A DNA stretch of 64,000 bases from Megasphaera lornae (GTDB lineage Bacteria > Bacillota > Negativicutes > Veillonellales > Megasphaeraceae), in the NCBI RefSeq assembly GCF_000214495.1, contig NZ_AFIJ01000007.1, forward strand, positions 84,046 through 148,045, written 5' to 3'. Made by a program: the position numbers and the translations under genes. Below are positions 1-9,128 of this stretch, piece after piece; position 1 is the first letter of the stretch, and every line of letters begins with the position of its first letter. The notes beneath the pieces are model-generated. The model was given only the letters and a program-made list of their open reading frames with translations, ran no database searches and had not been told where the DNA came from.

Positions 1-425
1 TCCGCATCCACCGCCGGATCCTTGGAGCCAATCGCTTCCACGCCGAATTGATTGAATTGCCGATAACGTCCCGCCTGCGGGCGATCATGTCGGAACATGG
101 GGCCCATATAATAAAATTTATGAACCTTCTGTTCGCCATACAATTTGTGTTCTAAAAAAGAACGTACTACAGATGCCGTATTTTCGGGGCGTAACGTCAT
201 GCTTCGACCGCCGCGATCGACAAATGTGTACATTTCTTTAGTCACTACATCCGTCGTTTCCCCGATACCGCGCAAAAACAATTCCGTGTTTTCAAATAAA
301 GGGGTACGAATTTCACCAAATCCGTACAGTGCACAAATACGACGAATTTTCGCTTCCAACATTTGCCATTCCGCGGTTTGTTCAGGCAAAAAATCCTGCG
401 TTCCTCGTGGTGCAGTAATGGCCAT
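1..425 (-). CDS. hisS: Histidyl-tRNA synthetase, N-terminal part (cut by window edge)
   Basis: Class II aminoacyl-tRNA synthetase that charges tRNA-His in the cytoplasm. Only the first 141 residues or so are inside the window; the rest lies off the left edge. The visible protein starts [14 protein letters not shown], the typical HisRS opening, followed by the class II motif 1 region ([12 protein letters not shown]), the segment [14 protein letters not shown] and the motif 2 region with [13 protein letters not shown] and [21 protein letters not shown]. The start codon shares its A with the hemZ stop (TAATG), so the two genes are translationally coupled. It is the last visible gene of the recJ operon. 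Identification is secure; whether aspS follows, as in many Firmicutes, cannot be seen. Confidence 0.95.
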   Translation of the reverse strand, partial: MAITAPRGTQDFLPEQTAEWQMLEAKIRRICALYGFGEIRTPLFENTELFLRGIGETTDVVTKEMYTFVDRGGRSMTLRPENTASVVRSFLEHKLYGEQKVHKFYYMGPMFRHDRPQAGRYRQFNQFGVEAIGSKDPAVDA

Positions 426-1876
426 TATGTATCCTCTCCTCCATATATCCGGGCACACATGCGGTGCCTTTCCTGTATTTTATCCGGTAACGCCTGTATA
501 TAGGCGTCAATATCTTTCGGTTCATACAATTTAGCCAACGAATAAGGGCCTGTCAAAAACTTAGTGGCGCCTCCCGGTCCGGCCGCCAACACCGTCTGTC
601 TTTCTTCCATCATTTCAATATTATATGTACTTATCGTCCCAGGTCGTGCATATCCGATATTAGCAAAATTCGTCGCCATATATTTTTGACGATACATATA
701 ATAAGGAATATAGCCGTTATGCCGCAAATATTGTCGACAAATTGCCAGCATCTTCTCCACTGTCGCCGCCTCCGGGATATACTGACGCAACGGATGTTGA
801 AATAAGGGAGCACTTTTTTTTAAAGCTAACGTATGAATTGTAACATTTTCTGCCTGCAGTTGGCAAACAATTTTCATATTTTCTTCCATATCGACCACGG
901 TTTGCTGCGGAAGTCCGGCGATAAAGTCCATATTAATTACGGGAAATCCCAACTGCCGGCAATGTTCATACATGTCGTATATATCTTCTACACGATGATT
1001 TCTCCCTAACCGATCAAGCAAAGATTGTTGCATCGTTTGCGGATTTACACTAATGCGATTGACGCCGCAGCGACGTAACAAGGTTAATTTTTCCAAGGTT
1101 GCCGTATCCGGTCTGCCGGCCTCTACCGTCCATTCCCCGGCAGAAGAAAAATGCTGTTGCACAACTTGCAGCAGCGGTTGTAAAAATTGCACGGATAAAC
1201 ACGTGGGCGTGCCGCCTCCTATATAAATCGACTGCACCTGCAAATCATATTGCGCACATAACGCCGCCCAATCTTCCACATCCTTTACCAACGCTTCCGC
1301 AAACCGCGATAATCGGGAAACAGGTTCATGCGTCACCGTACGTGAAGGAAACGAACAATATAAGCAATGTCCGGAACAATAGGGAATACCGATGTATAAA
1401 GCCGCGCGTTTCGGTTGTACCGCAACATATGGTCGCTGTAACCGTGCCATGTTCACCAAAAACCTTGCCGTTTCTTTTGCCACTTCATATTCTTCTTGTA
1501 AAATATTCTCGATAGTCTCTTCCGAGTACCCTTGATCCCATAATCGATGTACCAATTTGGTCGGTCGTACACCCGTAAGAATCCCCCAAGGGCCGCGTGT
1601 CTTCCCTTGCCATTGATCATACCAATGCAATAATTCCCGTTTTACTTGTCGCGGTATATCCGTCCCCTTCACCGTGGCGGAAAAATGCTGTGCCGTATGT
1701 CCGTTTCCATATGTACATTGCAGAAAAAAACGGCGGTTTTCTTCACGGAGTAAAACCGCCGCACCTGTCGGTGCCGGCCGATGACCGCCGACAAATCCCA
1801 AGGAAGCCATAATTTGCCCCACTAACGAATGATATGCTGCAGGGCCGCTATACCGATACGTATATATATTACTCAT
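425..1876 (-). CDS. hemZ: Oxygen-independent coproporphyrinogen III oxidase-like radical SAM protein HemZ
   Basis: Radical SAM enzyme of the HemN/HemZ family; family members decarboxylate coproporphyrinogen III without oxygen in haem synthesis. 483 aa from the ATG at 1876. The 4Fe-4S cluster motif CxxxCxxC is at about residues 167-174 (Y-C-S-G-H-C-L-Y-C), followed by the GGGTPT motif and the Mxx..GLP segment. A longer reading would start at 1948 deep inside the upstream fur gene; the ATG at 1876 has a purine-rich AGGCGGGA before it and overlaps fur by only 8 bases. The roughly 160-residue N-terminal extension is typical of HemZ rather than HemW. True substrate specificity in the HemN/HemW/HemZ group cannot be decided from sequence alone. 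Confidence 0.85.
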   Translation of the reverse strand: MSNIYTYRYSGPAAYHSLVGQIMASLGFVGGHRPAPTGAAVLLREENRRFFLQCTYGNGHTAQHFSATVKGTDIPRQVKRELLHWYDQWQGKTRGPWGILTGVRPTKLVHRLWDQGYSEETIENILQEEYEVAKETARFLVNMARLQRPYVAVQPKRAALYIGIPYCSGHCLYCSFPSRTVTHEPVSRLSRFAEALVKDVEDWAALCAQYDLQVQSIYIGGGTPTCLSVQFLQPLLQVVQQHFSSAGEWTVEAGRPDTATLEKLTLLRRCGVNRISVNPQTMQQSLLDRLGRNHRVEDIYDMYEHCRQLGFPVINMDFIAGLPQQTVVDMEENMKIVCQLQAENVTIHTLALKKSAPLFQHPLRQYIPEAATVEKMLAICRQYLRHNGYIPYYMYRQKYMATNFANIGYARPGTISTYNIEMMEERQTVLAAGPGGATKFLTGPYSLAKLYEPKDIDAYIQALPDKIQERHRMCARIYGGEDT

Positions 1877-2384
1877 TTCCCGCCTGATTAACCGATTTTT
1901 TAGCTTCTTCCGCTTGCCGTTTCGTTTCACATTCTTCGCAATATCCATATACTTTTAACTGATGATCCACCGTGCGAAAATGCAACCGTTTTTGTAAAAT
2001 AGATTCCAAAGTTTCCAGTAAATCATCTTTACATTCCCATACTTTTCCGCATCCTAAACAAATTAAATGATGATGGAAATGCCCTTCATTTTCCCGATCA
2101 TTCAATTCATACCGACTGCACCCGTCGTCAAAATCCAATTTTTTCAACAAATCCATTTCCGTAAATAAGTCCAGCGTTCGATAAATCGTAGCCAGACCGA
2201 TGTCCGGAGAAGTCTTTTTTACCAATTCAAATACTTCTTCCGCACTCATATGACGAATCGTGCTTTCTACAAACGCCCGCAAAATAACTTGGCGCTGCGT
2301 GGTCATCTTATACCGCTTATCTTTAATTTTTTCTTTCATTCGTTTCATCATAACTTCCATTAATTCCGCCTTATCTCTTTCCAT
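1869..2384 (-). CDS. Fur-family metal-dependent transcriptional regulator
   Basis: DNA-binding repressor of the Fur/PerR/Zur family, about 171 aa. The winged-helix part holds the family signature TTQRQVILRAF, HMSAEEVFELV and GLATIYRTLDLFTEMDLL; the dimerisation part has the histidine-rich metal site (HFHHHLICLGCGKVWEC) and a second CxxC pair (CEEC near the C-terminus), consistent with a structural zinc. An AAGGAG at 2395-2400 precedes two in-frame ATGs (2390 and 2384); 2384 gives the better spacing. It overlaps the end of the permease gene by 14 bases and the start of hemZ by 8. Linkage to hemZ suggests a Fur or PerR role, but which metal or signal it senses is not visible. Confidence 0.9.
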   Translation of the reverse strand: MERDKAELMEVMMKRMKEKIKDKRYKMTTQRQVILRAFVESTIRHMSAEEVFELVKKTSPDIGLATIYRTLDLFTEMDLLKKLDFDDGCSRYELNDRENEGHFHHHLICLGCGKVWECKDDLLETLESILQKRLHFRTVDHQLKVYGYCEECETKRQAEEAKKSVNQAGNE

Positions 2385-3450
2385 GTACATCCATCTCCTT
2401 ATCTTTATATAATTCATAAAACCATAAATGACTGCAAAGAATTTGCAGTACCGCCGTGATCGGCACCGTTAAAATCATTCCCGCCACGCCCATTAATGTG
2501 CCCCCGATAAGTAAAGAAATAATAATGACTACCGGATGCAAACGAATGACCGCCCCCATAACCTGCGGCATAATAACATGGCTGTCCATTTGTTGCACAA
2601 TCACATAAAAAATTAAAACTTTAAGTGCCAGGGAACCGCTGACAGTAGCACCCAATAAAATCGCCGGAACCGCTCCCACAATAGGGCCTACAATGGGAAT
2701 CCATTCCGTAATCGCCGCCAACAACCCGATAACCATCGGATACGGTACGCCCATAATCCACATACCGCAAAAAATAACGCCGGCAATAATACAACTCAGT
2801 ATAATCTGTCCTCGAATATACCGACTCAACACCCGATGAATTTCTCCGGCAATCCCCTCCAAGCGAGGGCGATAGGTCGGCGGAAATATAGATATGAAAG
2901 ATTGTACCAAATGGGCACCGTCTTTCATAAAATAAAACGTAATAAAGGGAACAACACAAAATTCCACCACCGTACCGGCTATAACCACTACGGATTTGAC
3001 AACATTAGTAATACTGTCCACGCCGTAATTTCCGGCTTTGACCAACGCCTCATTAATGAGCTGCTTTACTTGCTCCGGTATATATACATGAGTTTGGTCA
3101 TTTTCTAAATGATTCACCAACACGGACATTTGTAAAACAATCGTATTAAAATTGGCCGCCAATAAATTCAGCTGGTACAGTAAGGGGCGCAGAATAACAT
3201 TCGCCACGCAGGCAAGAATAAGAATCAATATGACAAATGAAAAACCGATAGCCAAATTTTCCGGTAACCGGCACTTGCATATGCCATATACCAAATAACG
3301 CAATCCGTCACGAATCGGAATTAAAATAAACGTAAAAATCAGGGATACTACCAACGGCCAATACACTGCATGAATGGAAATGAACAACAGGACCGCCAAA
3401 ATCACTAACGCCGTGCGCAACCAAAACTGCGTATCCTTCCCCCAAATCAT
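2371..3450 (-). CDS. AI-2E family transporter (permease)
   Basis: Polytopic inner-membrane protein of 359 aa belonging to the AI-2 exporter/PerM superfamily. Paired hydrophobic segments lie near the N-terminus (about residues 10-45 and 65-90), then a soluble region (about 95-150), then five or so membrane segments with the family's conserved GILAAI/EWIPIVGPIVGAVPA-type region near residue 245 and a GPIxG motif. The start at 3450 follows the stop of the upstream hydrolase by 3 bases, with GGAGG inside that gene's tail. Family members export diverse small molecules or ions; actual AI-2 export is not implied. Confidence 0.85.
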   Translation of the reverse strand: MIWGKDTQFWLRTALVILAVLLFISIHAVYWPLVVSLIFTFILIPIRDGLRYLVYGICKCRLPENLAIGFSFVILILILACVANVILRPLLYQLNLLAANFNTIVLQMSVLVNHLENDQTHVYIPEQVKQLINEALVKAGNYGVDSITNVVKSVVVIAGTVVEFCVVPFITFYFMKDGAHLVQSFISIFPPTYRPRLEGIAGEIHRVLSRYIRGQIILSCIIAGVIFCGMWIMGVPYPMVIGLLAAITEWIPIVGPIVGAVPAILLGATVSGSLALKVLIFYVIVQQMDSHVIMPQVMGAVIRLHPVVIIISLLIGGTLMGVAGMILTVPITAVLQILCSHLWFYELYKDKEMDVHGKR

Positions 3451-3453
3451 AGC

Positions 3454-4095
3454 TTACCAGCCTCCATCCCCGTCCAAATAGGGATTTCCCGTACGTTCTT
3501 CCCCGATCGTGGTAGCCGGACCGTGTCCGGGCAAGACTAACGTACTGTCAGGTAATACCATAAGTTTATCATTAATACTCTGCAAGAGGGTTTCCCACGC
3601 TCCCCCATATAAATCCGTACGCCCTACAGAATAACGGAACAGTGTATCTCCCGAAAACAGGGTCCGACTTCCATACAGACATATTCCTCCCGGCGTATGT
3701 CCCGGCGTAGTAATCACTTTGAACTGCAGCTTCCCGACAGCAATAATATCCCCGTCCTCCGCAATATAATCCGGTGAATCGCATACAATTTCTTTGCCTA
3801 CAAACAGCGACATATTATTGCGCGAATTGGTTATTAAATCCTTATCTCCGGCGCCGACATATACGGGAACCTGATACCGCTGCCGCAAATCCTGCAAAGC
3901 ACCGATGTGGTCGGCATGCCCGTGGGTCAAAACAATGCGTTTCAACGTCACTCCCAACCGCTGTAAATTCGCGGCAATTGTCTCACAGCTCCAGGATGGA
4001 TCAATCACCATCGCTTCCATCGTTTCCGTGTCATACACAATATAACAATTGGTCATCACCGGTCCTAAAACGGTAACATCATACTTCATACTCAT
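3454..4095 (-). CDS. MBL-fold metallo-hydrolase (glyoxalase II-like)
   Basis: Cytoplasmic metallo-beta-lactamase-fold hydrolase of 213 aa. The metal-binding THGHADH motif is at about residues 57-63, a further metal histidine is in TPGHTPGG, the bridging aspartate is in FSGDTLF, and the last histidine is in LPGHGP. This pattern and the short length match the glyoxalase II-like YqgX/YcbL group common next to dtd and relA in Firmicutes. The start at 4095 has AAGGAG seven bases upstream. It lies 30 bases after dtd and touches the permease gene, so it is part of the recJ operon. The physiological substrate is unknown. Confidence 0.85.
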   Translation of the reverse strand: MSMKYDVTVLGPVMTNCYIVYDTETMEAMVIDPSWSCETIAANLQRLGVTLKRIVLTHGHADHIGALQDLRQRYQVPVYVGAGDKDLITNSRNNMSLFVGKEIVCDSPDYIAEDGDIIAVGKLQFKVITTPGHTPGGICLYGSRTLFSGDTLFRYSVGRTDLYGGAWETLLQSINDKLMVLPDSTLVLPGHGPATTIGEERTGNPYLDGDGGW

Positions 4096-4125
4096 ACGTA
4101 TACTCCTTACGCTCCTCCATAGAAG

Positions 4126-4575
4126 CTAAAATCCTTTTTTACTGTCCAACAAAATAGTTACCGGGCCGTCATTTTCCAGACTGACGACCATATGGGTTTG
4201 AAACCGCCCCGTTTCCACCGGAATGCCGGTAGCGCGCAACGCCTCCACCACGTTGTTATACCACCTGTCCGCCATTTCCGGCGACGCCGCCGCAGTAAAT
4301 CCCGGACGCCGCCCATGACGTAAATCCCCATACAAAGTAAACTGTGAAACTACCAGTAAAGAACCGCCTACATCTTGTACGGAACAATTCATTTTTCCCG
4401 CTGCATCTTCAAAAATCCGCATGTGAATTAATTTATCCACGATGTATTGCAAATCTTTCTCCCCATCATCAGGGGCAATCCCCAAAAGAACGGTCAACCC
4501 TTTGCCGATACTTCCGGTTTGCACGCCTTCCGAAGTCACGCTTGCCGTGGCCGTGCGTTGTACTACTGCTCTCAT
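4126..4575 (-). CDS. dtd: D-aminoacyl-tRNA deacylase
   Basis: Removes D-amino acids (and mischarged glycine) from tRNAs, a proofreading step in translation. The 149-residue length is normal for Dtd. The catalytic SQFTLYGD motif is at about residues 77-84, and the NDGPVT motif near the C-terminus carries the cross-subunit Gly-Pro that selects against L-aminoacyl substrates. The start codon overlaps the relA stop (ATGA), and an AGGAGG lies upstream. The relA-dtd-MBL order is widely conserved in Firmicutes. Confidence 0.95.
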   Translation of the reverse strand: MRAVVQRTATASVTSEGVQTGSIGKGLTVLLGIAPDDGEKDLQYIVDKLIHMRIFEDAAGKMNCSVQDVGGSLLVVSQFTLYGDLRHGRRPGFTAAASPEMADRWYNNVVEALRATGIPVETGRFQTHMVVSLENDGPVTILLDSKKGF

Positions 4576-6773
4576 ATGCCGCCTCCTGTATACCGGGCTA
4601 CCGAATACACATCTTTTAACCGTCTGATTTTAGTTGCCACAAATTCAAACTGTGCCAAATCTTTGATATGTATTCCCATATGAATCGTCGCGGTTTTCGT
4701 ATCGCTTACTTTAGCATTCATACTGAGAACGGAGATTTTCATTTCCGCCAATACAGCCATGATTTCCGCCATAATTCCCGTGCGATCATACGCAATAATC
4801 TCCATGTTCACTTCAAACATTTCCTGCCCGGTGTATTCCCAATCCACATCAATTAAACGTTCCACATTTCCCTTCGCCTGCCCGATATTGGGACAATCCG
4901 CCCGATGCACAGAAACCCCGCGACCTTTTGTAATAAAGCCGATAATCGGATCGCCCGGTACGGGACTGCAACATTTAGCCAAACGAATAAGCAAGCCGGC
5001 TTCCCCTTTAACTAAAATCCCGGAGCCATATTGTTTTTCCGTCTTATGCGATTTGACCGGCGCCATGGGCACCGCCGGTTCCGGCTTATCTTTTCCCGTA
5101 ACTTCTTTTTTATGCATTTTAATAAGCTTGATCAGAATCGTATTGACAGCAAAACCGCCATAACCGACTGCCGCCACCAGGTCATCTTCCGTGCCGGCAT
5201 TCAATTGCCTTGCTACCCTTGCCAACCGTCCGTCCGTATGTACTTCTTTCCATTCATACCCTAATCGCTTACACTCTTTCTCTAAGGCTTCCAGACCTTT
5301 TTCTAAATTTTCTTCTCTATTTTCCCGTTTGAACCAATTGCGAATTTTGGTTCTGCTTTCCGAACTACCTACAATTTTCAGCCAGTCCATGCTGGGCTTA
5401 CCGACTTTGGAGGTAATAATTTCTACAATGTCGCCGTTTTTTAACGGATAATCCAACGGTACAATCTTACCGTTTATTTTAGCTCCTACACAACGATGCC
5501 CCACATCCGTATGAATGCGATACGCAAAATCAATCGGAATAGAACCTTGCGGCAAATCAATCACATCGCCGCGCGGCGTAAACACGAACACTTCATCCGA
5601 AAACGCGTCCAATTTCAACGCATTCATAAATTCTCTCGGATTCGTCGTATCCTGCCATTCCAATAAATTGCGCAACCACCCCATTTTTTCATCAAATTCA
5701 TTCGCTCCCGCATTGGCGCGACCTTCTTTATACCGCCAATGCGCCGCTACGCCGTACTCCGCCACACGATGCATTTCCCACGTACGAATTTGAATTTCTA
5801 CCGGTTGTCCCCGCGTCCCGATAACCGTTGTATGTAAAGACTGATAGTTATTCGGTTTCGGCATGGCAATATAATCTTTAAAGCGATACGGCAACGGTTT
5901 CCATAAACTGTGAACAATCCCCAATACGCCGTAACAATCCTGCACCGTATCGACAATAATGCGAATCGCATATAAATCATATACTTGACTCAAATCGCGA
6001 TTATCTTTTTTCATTTTTTTATAAATACTGTAAAAATGCTTGGGCCGACCATTGATTTCAAATTGAATGTGCGAGGCGGTCAACGCCTTGCGAAGGACTT
6101 CAATGGCTTCATTGACAATTTCTTCCCGCACATGGCGTTTTTGCTTCATTTGATCGACTAAATCATAATATTTATCAGGTTCCAAATACCGAAACGATAA
6201 ATCTTCCAATTCCCATTTAATATTAAAAATCCCGAGACGATGTGCCAACGGTGCAAAAATTTCCAGCGTTTCCTGAGAAATACGCTTTTGCTTGTCGCTG
6301 CGCATAAATCGCAAAGTCCGCATATTATGCAAACGGTCGGCCAATTTTATGACCACCACGCGCACATCTTTAGCCATGGCCAAAAACATTTTCCGCATGC
6401 TGTTAATTTGCTGATCTTCTTTTGTCCGATAATCCAAACGATTTAATTTGGTAACCCCGTCCACTAAAAAGGCCACTTCTTTGCCGAACAATTTTTCAAT
6501 ATCGTCCAACATATACGCCGTATCTTCCACCACATCATGTAAAAGCGACGCCGTAATTGTAGTGGCATCAATTTTCATATCCGCTAAAATCTGAGCTACC
6601 GCCAAAGGATGAACAATATACCATTCACCGCTGACACGACGCTGATCTTTATGTGCATCCGCCGCCAAGAGAAACGCTTTTTGTAAATCCGAATCCGGCG
6701 CATCGGGCTGATACGAATGAATCGTAGCTACCAACTGTTGAAATTTTTCTTCTATTTCTTGTTGTCCTTCCAC
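4572..6773 (-). CDS. relA: Bifunctional (p)ppGpp synthetase/hydrolase RelA/SpoT (Rel)
   Basis: Makes and degrades the stringent-response alarmone (p)ppGpp. 733 aa with the complete long-RSH order: HD hydrolase domain (H41 in AHKDQ, HD at 79-80 in LLHDVVEDT), synthetase domain (about 200-340, with RIIVDTVQDCYGVLG and KPNNYQSLHTTV), TGS domain (about 385-450, VFVFTPRGDVIDLPQGS), a zinc-finger/helical region with LAKCCSPVPGDPI, and a C-terminal ACT domain (about 655-733). Both catalytic halves look intact, so it is probably bifunctional. The start is GTG at 6773, preceded by AAAGGAGGG. It lies 13 bases after recJ. Confidence 0.95.
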   Translation of the reverse strand: MEGQQEIEEKFQQLVATIHSYQPDAPDSDLQKAFLLAADAHKDQRRVSGEWYIVHPLAVAQILADMKIDATTITASLLHDVVEDTAYMLDDIEKLFGKEVAFLVDGVTKLNRLDYRTKEDQQINSMRKMFLAMAKDVRVVVIKLADRLHNMRTLRFMRSDKQKRISQETLEIFAPLAHRLGIFNIKWELEDLSFRYLEPDKYYDLVDQMKQKRHVREEIVNEAIEVLRKALTASHIQFEINGRPKHFYSIYKKMKKDNRDLSQVYDLYAIRIIVDTVQDCYGVLGIVHSLWKPLPYRFKDYIAMPKPNNYQSLHTTVIGTRGQPVEIQIRTWEMHRVAEYGVAAHWRYKEGRANAGANEFDEKMGWLRNLLEWQDTTNPREFMNALKLDAFSDEVFVFTPRGDVIDLPQGSIPIDFAYRIHTDVGHRCVGAKINGKIVPLDYPLKNGDIVEIITSKVGKPSMDWLKIVGSSESRTKIRNWFKRENREENLEKGLEALEKECKRLGYEWKEVHTDGRLARVARQLNAGTEDDLVAAVGYGGFAVNTILIKLIKMHKKEVTGKDKPEPAVPMAPVKSHKTEKQYGSGILVKGEAGLLIRLAKCCSPVPGDPIIGFITKGRGVSVHRADCPNIGQAKGNVERLIDVDWEYTGQEMFEVNMEIIAYDRTGIMAEIMAVLAEMKISVLSMNAKVSDTKTATIHMGIHIKDLAQFEFVATKIRRLKDVYSVARYTGGGI

Positions 6774-6786
6774 GGTATCCCTCCTT

Positions 6787-8763
6787 TCAGGCGGATGTAT
6801 ATTTGCAGTATGCAGGAGAATTTTCCAACTGCATTTTTTCTTTTATCACCGGCAAATAATACACCAACCCGCCGGCAGTATTTTCCGTTCGCAGCACGCC
6901 GATTTCCGTCAATACTTGCAGGGCCGCATAGAGAACATGCCCGTCATACCGATTTTCCAACTGCCGCAAAAGCCGCTGTTGCACTGCATAAACAGAAATT
7001 TTACATCGTTGTAAAATCACCCGTACTGCCGTATACACGTCAACCATAGTAGCACGATTCAGGTGTACGGACACTTCCGGTGCATGAATATCCTGCACCA
7101 CTAATTGCGGCATTACCTGTCCGCGAAATTCATTTCGTTCCAATTGAAAAGCCAATCCTACCTGATCGCCGTCCAATAACGATCGCGCCGCTTCACTCAT
7201 ACTCCAGCCGATAGCCGTCAACTCCCGCTGCGGCGTATCTATGACCAGACGCAAATGCCGGTTTCCCGCACCGATGGGCTGAATGTGCTGTAATACGGCT
7301 CGCGACAGCGAAAAAATCGGTCGACTGTTTCCCATCCCGTACGGCTCCAGACAAGATAATTCCTGAATCAGTTCCAGAGAAATGTCCTGTATATCCAGTT
7401 GCATATCAATCGCCAATCGCGGAATATAGTCATCGGGACATAATTGTTGCGCCGCATATTCACATAACCGACGACGCAACGCCTCTATATTTTCAACCCG
7501 TACGGAAAACCCCGCCGCCATCGTATGACCGCCATATTGTAATAAAAGGTCTTCCGCAAATTGTAAGGCTTGATACATATTAAATCCCGGAATACTCCGA
7601 CACGATCCTTTTCCGATACCGTTCTGTATACTGATGACCAACGCCGGACGATAAAATTTTTCAACTAACCGTGAGGCGGCAATGCCGATCACACCGGGAT
7701 GCCAATCTTCCCCATAGGCAATAAGGACTCCGTCTTTTTCCCGCCCTTGTGCCGAGATTTGTGTTGCGGCCAACTGCGCAATGTCTTGTTCCAGCCGTTG
7801 CCGTTCTTGATTTAACGCCGTCAAACGCGCCGCAATCGTGCGCGTTTCTTCCCGGTCGTGAGACAGCAAAAGCTGTACCCCCTGCTTCGCATGACTAATC
7901 CGCCCGGCCGCATTTAACCGCGGGGCGATCGTATACGCAATACGACCGGCCGTAATTTTTTCCGCTTCTATACGGGCCTCCTGAAACAACGCTTGTAATC
8001 CCATATTGGCACCTTGCCGCATACGCTGCAGCCCGGCACGCACCAGGGCTCTATTTTCTCCCGTCAGCGGCACTAAATCGGCAATCGTACCCAAGGCGGC
8101 AATTTCGGCATAGTTTTCCAACGGTGTATGCCGTCGTTTTTGCCATAATGCCCGACATAACAAATAGGCCACGCCGGCACCGGCCAATTCTTTATACGGA
8201 TAAGAGCAATCGACCTGTTTCGCATCCAATACGGCATATGCCGGCGGCACTTTCGGCGGCGGCTCATGATGATCGGTAATAATAATATCCATCGCCGTAT
8301 TAAACCGGGCCACTAAATCATGCGAAGCAATCCCGCAATCTACGGTAACCAACACCTGCGTTCCTATTTGCTGTAAATATTCCAGGGCTTCTTGATGCAG
8401 TCCGTACCCTTCACTTTGCCGTTCGGGAATATAAAACTCCGGAGCGGCTCCCAGATCCCGCAGGACGGCACACATAATAGCCGTGGCCGTAATGCCGTCG
8501 ACATCATAGTCCCCATAAATGACAATCCGTTCCTGTTCGTCTATGGCTTTATCCAGCCGCAATACGGCCGCTTCCAACCCTTTCATCCTATACGGATCGG
8601 CACTGTCCGCGATCGTATCCCGTAAAAAATGACGTCCTTCTTCTACCGTAGTAATACCGCGATTGACCAACATTTTGGATAATACGGGGGAAATATGAAG
8701 TTCTTTCGTAAGCTGCGCCTCCGCGGTCGGCGCCCCGGCCTGTAATTGCCATCGTTTAGTCAT
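6787..8763 (-). CDS. recJ: Single-stranded-DNA-specific exonuclease RecJ
   Basis: 5'-3' single-strand exonuclease used in recombinational and mismatch repair. 658 aa. DHH-family phosphoesterase motifs are visible: YGDYDVDG (about residues 82-89), VTVDCGI, the TDHHE signature (about 165-169) and VLDAKQ; then the DHHA1 part with YGGHTMAAGFS, followed by an OB-like C-terminal domain. First gene of an eight-gene operon; a promoter with TTGATT and TAGAAT boxes sits about 50 bases upstream of the start. SecDF, often next to recJ in Firmicutes, is absent here. Confidence 0.95.
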   Translation of the reverse strand: MTKRWQLQAGAPTAEAQLTKELHISPVLSKMLVNRGITTVEEGRHFLRDTIADSADPYRMKGLEAAVLRLDKAIDEQERIVIYGDYDVDGITATAIMCAVLRDLGAAPEFYIPERQSEGYGLHQEALEYLQQIGTQVLVTVDCGIASHDLVARFNTAMDIIITDHHEPPPKVPPAYAVLDAKQVDCSYPYKELAGAGVAYLLCRALWQKRRHTPLENYAEIAALGTIADLVPLTGENRALVRAGLQRMRQGANMGLQALFQEARIEAEKITAGRIAYTIAPRLNAAGRISHAKQGVQLLLSHDREETRTIAARLTALNQERQRLEQDIAQLAATQISAQGREKDGVLIAYGEDWHPGVIGIAASRLVEKFYRPALVISIQNGIGKGSCRSIPGFNMYQALQFAEDLLLQYGGHTMAAGFSVRVENIEALRRRLCEYAAQQLCPDDYIPRLAIDMQLDIQDISLELIQELSCLEPYGMGNSRPIFSLSRAVLQHIQPIGAGNRHLRLVIDTPQRELTAIGWSMSEAARSLLDGDQVGLAFQLERNEFRGQVMPQLVVQDIHAPEVSVHLNRATMVDVYTAVRVILQRCKISVYAVQQRLLRQLENRYDGHVLYAALQVLTEIGVLRTENTAGGLVYYLPVIKEKMQLENSPAYCKYTSA

Positions 8764-8810
8764 GCCTGCTCCCGGTTCTCATGAATAATCAGTATCAATA
8801 ATTTACCTAT

Positions 8811-8839
8811 ATTCTACCACGTTGTATTCTCAAAATCAA
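8811..8839 (-). promoter_or_regulatory. Sigma-70-type promoter of the recJ operon
   Basis: Reading the minus strand, TTGATT (8834-8839) and TAGAAT (8811-8816) are separated by 17 bases, 48 bases before the recJ ATG. The rest of 8764-9068 is AT-rich and holds no convincing gene; short ORFs there lack ribosome-binding sites. Confidence 0.65.
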
Positions 8840-9068
8840 AGAAAATATTAAAAAATATTAAAAAAAATGTGTTTATTTTATTTTTTCATCTTATCCATGC
8901 CCGTTAATCATACCCTATACTGCGTATCTTTCTTCTCCCGGCGTCCTGCCGCACGATTTTATAGTGAGTAAAATTTATACGTTTATTCGTTTCTCCTGTT
9001 TCCCTTCCCGAGCCCCACAACTTGTAAATCGTTTTCTTATATATCCTTGCCATGCGAAAACCGCCATG

Positions 9069-9107
9069 AAAAACACGACGAACCTCCGTTTCGGAGGCTC
9101 GTCGTGT
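9069..9107 (-). terminator. Rho-independent terminator after 4hbD
   Basis: Strong hairpin with arms ACACGACGA and TCGTCGTGT plus an inner CCTCCG/CGGAGG stem, followed on the minus strand by TTTTT. It lies 22 bases after the 4hbD stop. Confidence 0.85.
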
Positions 9108-9128
9108 CGTACTGACCAACGCTGCCGT

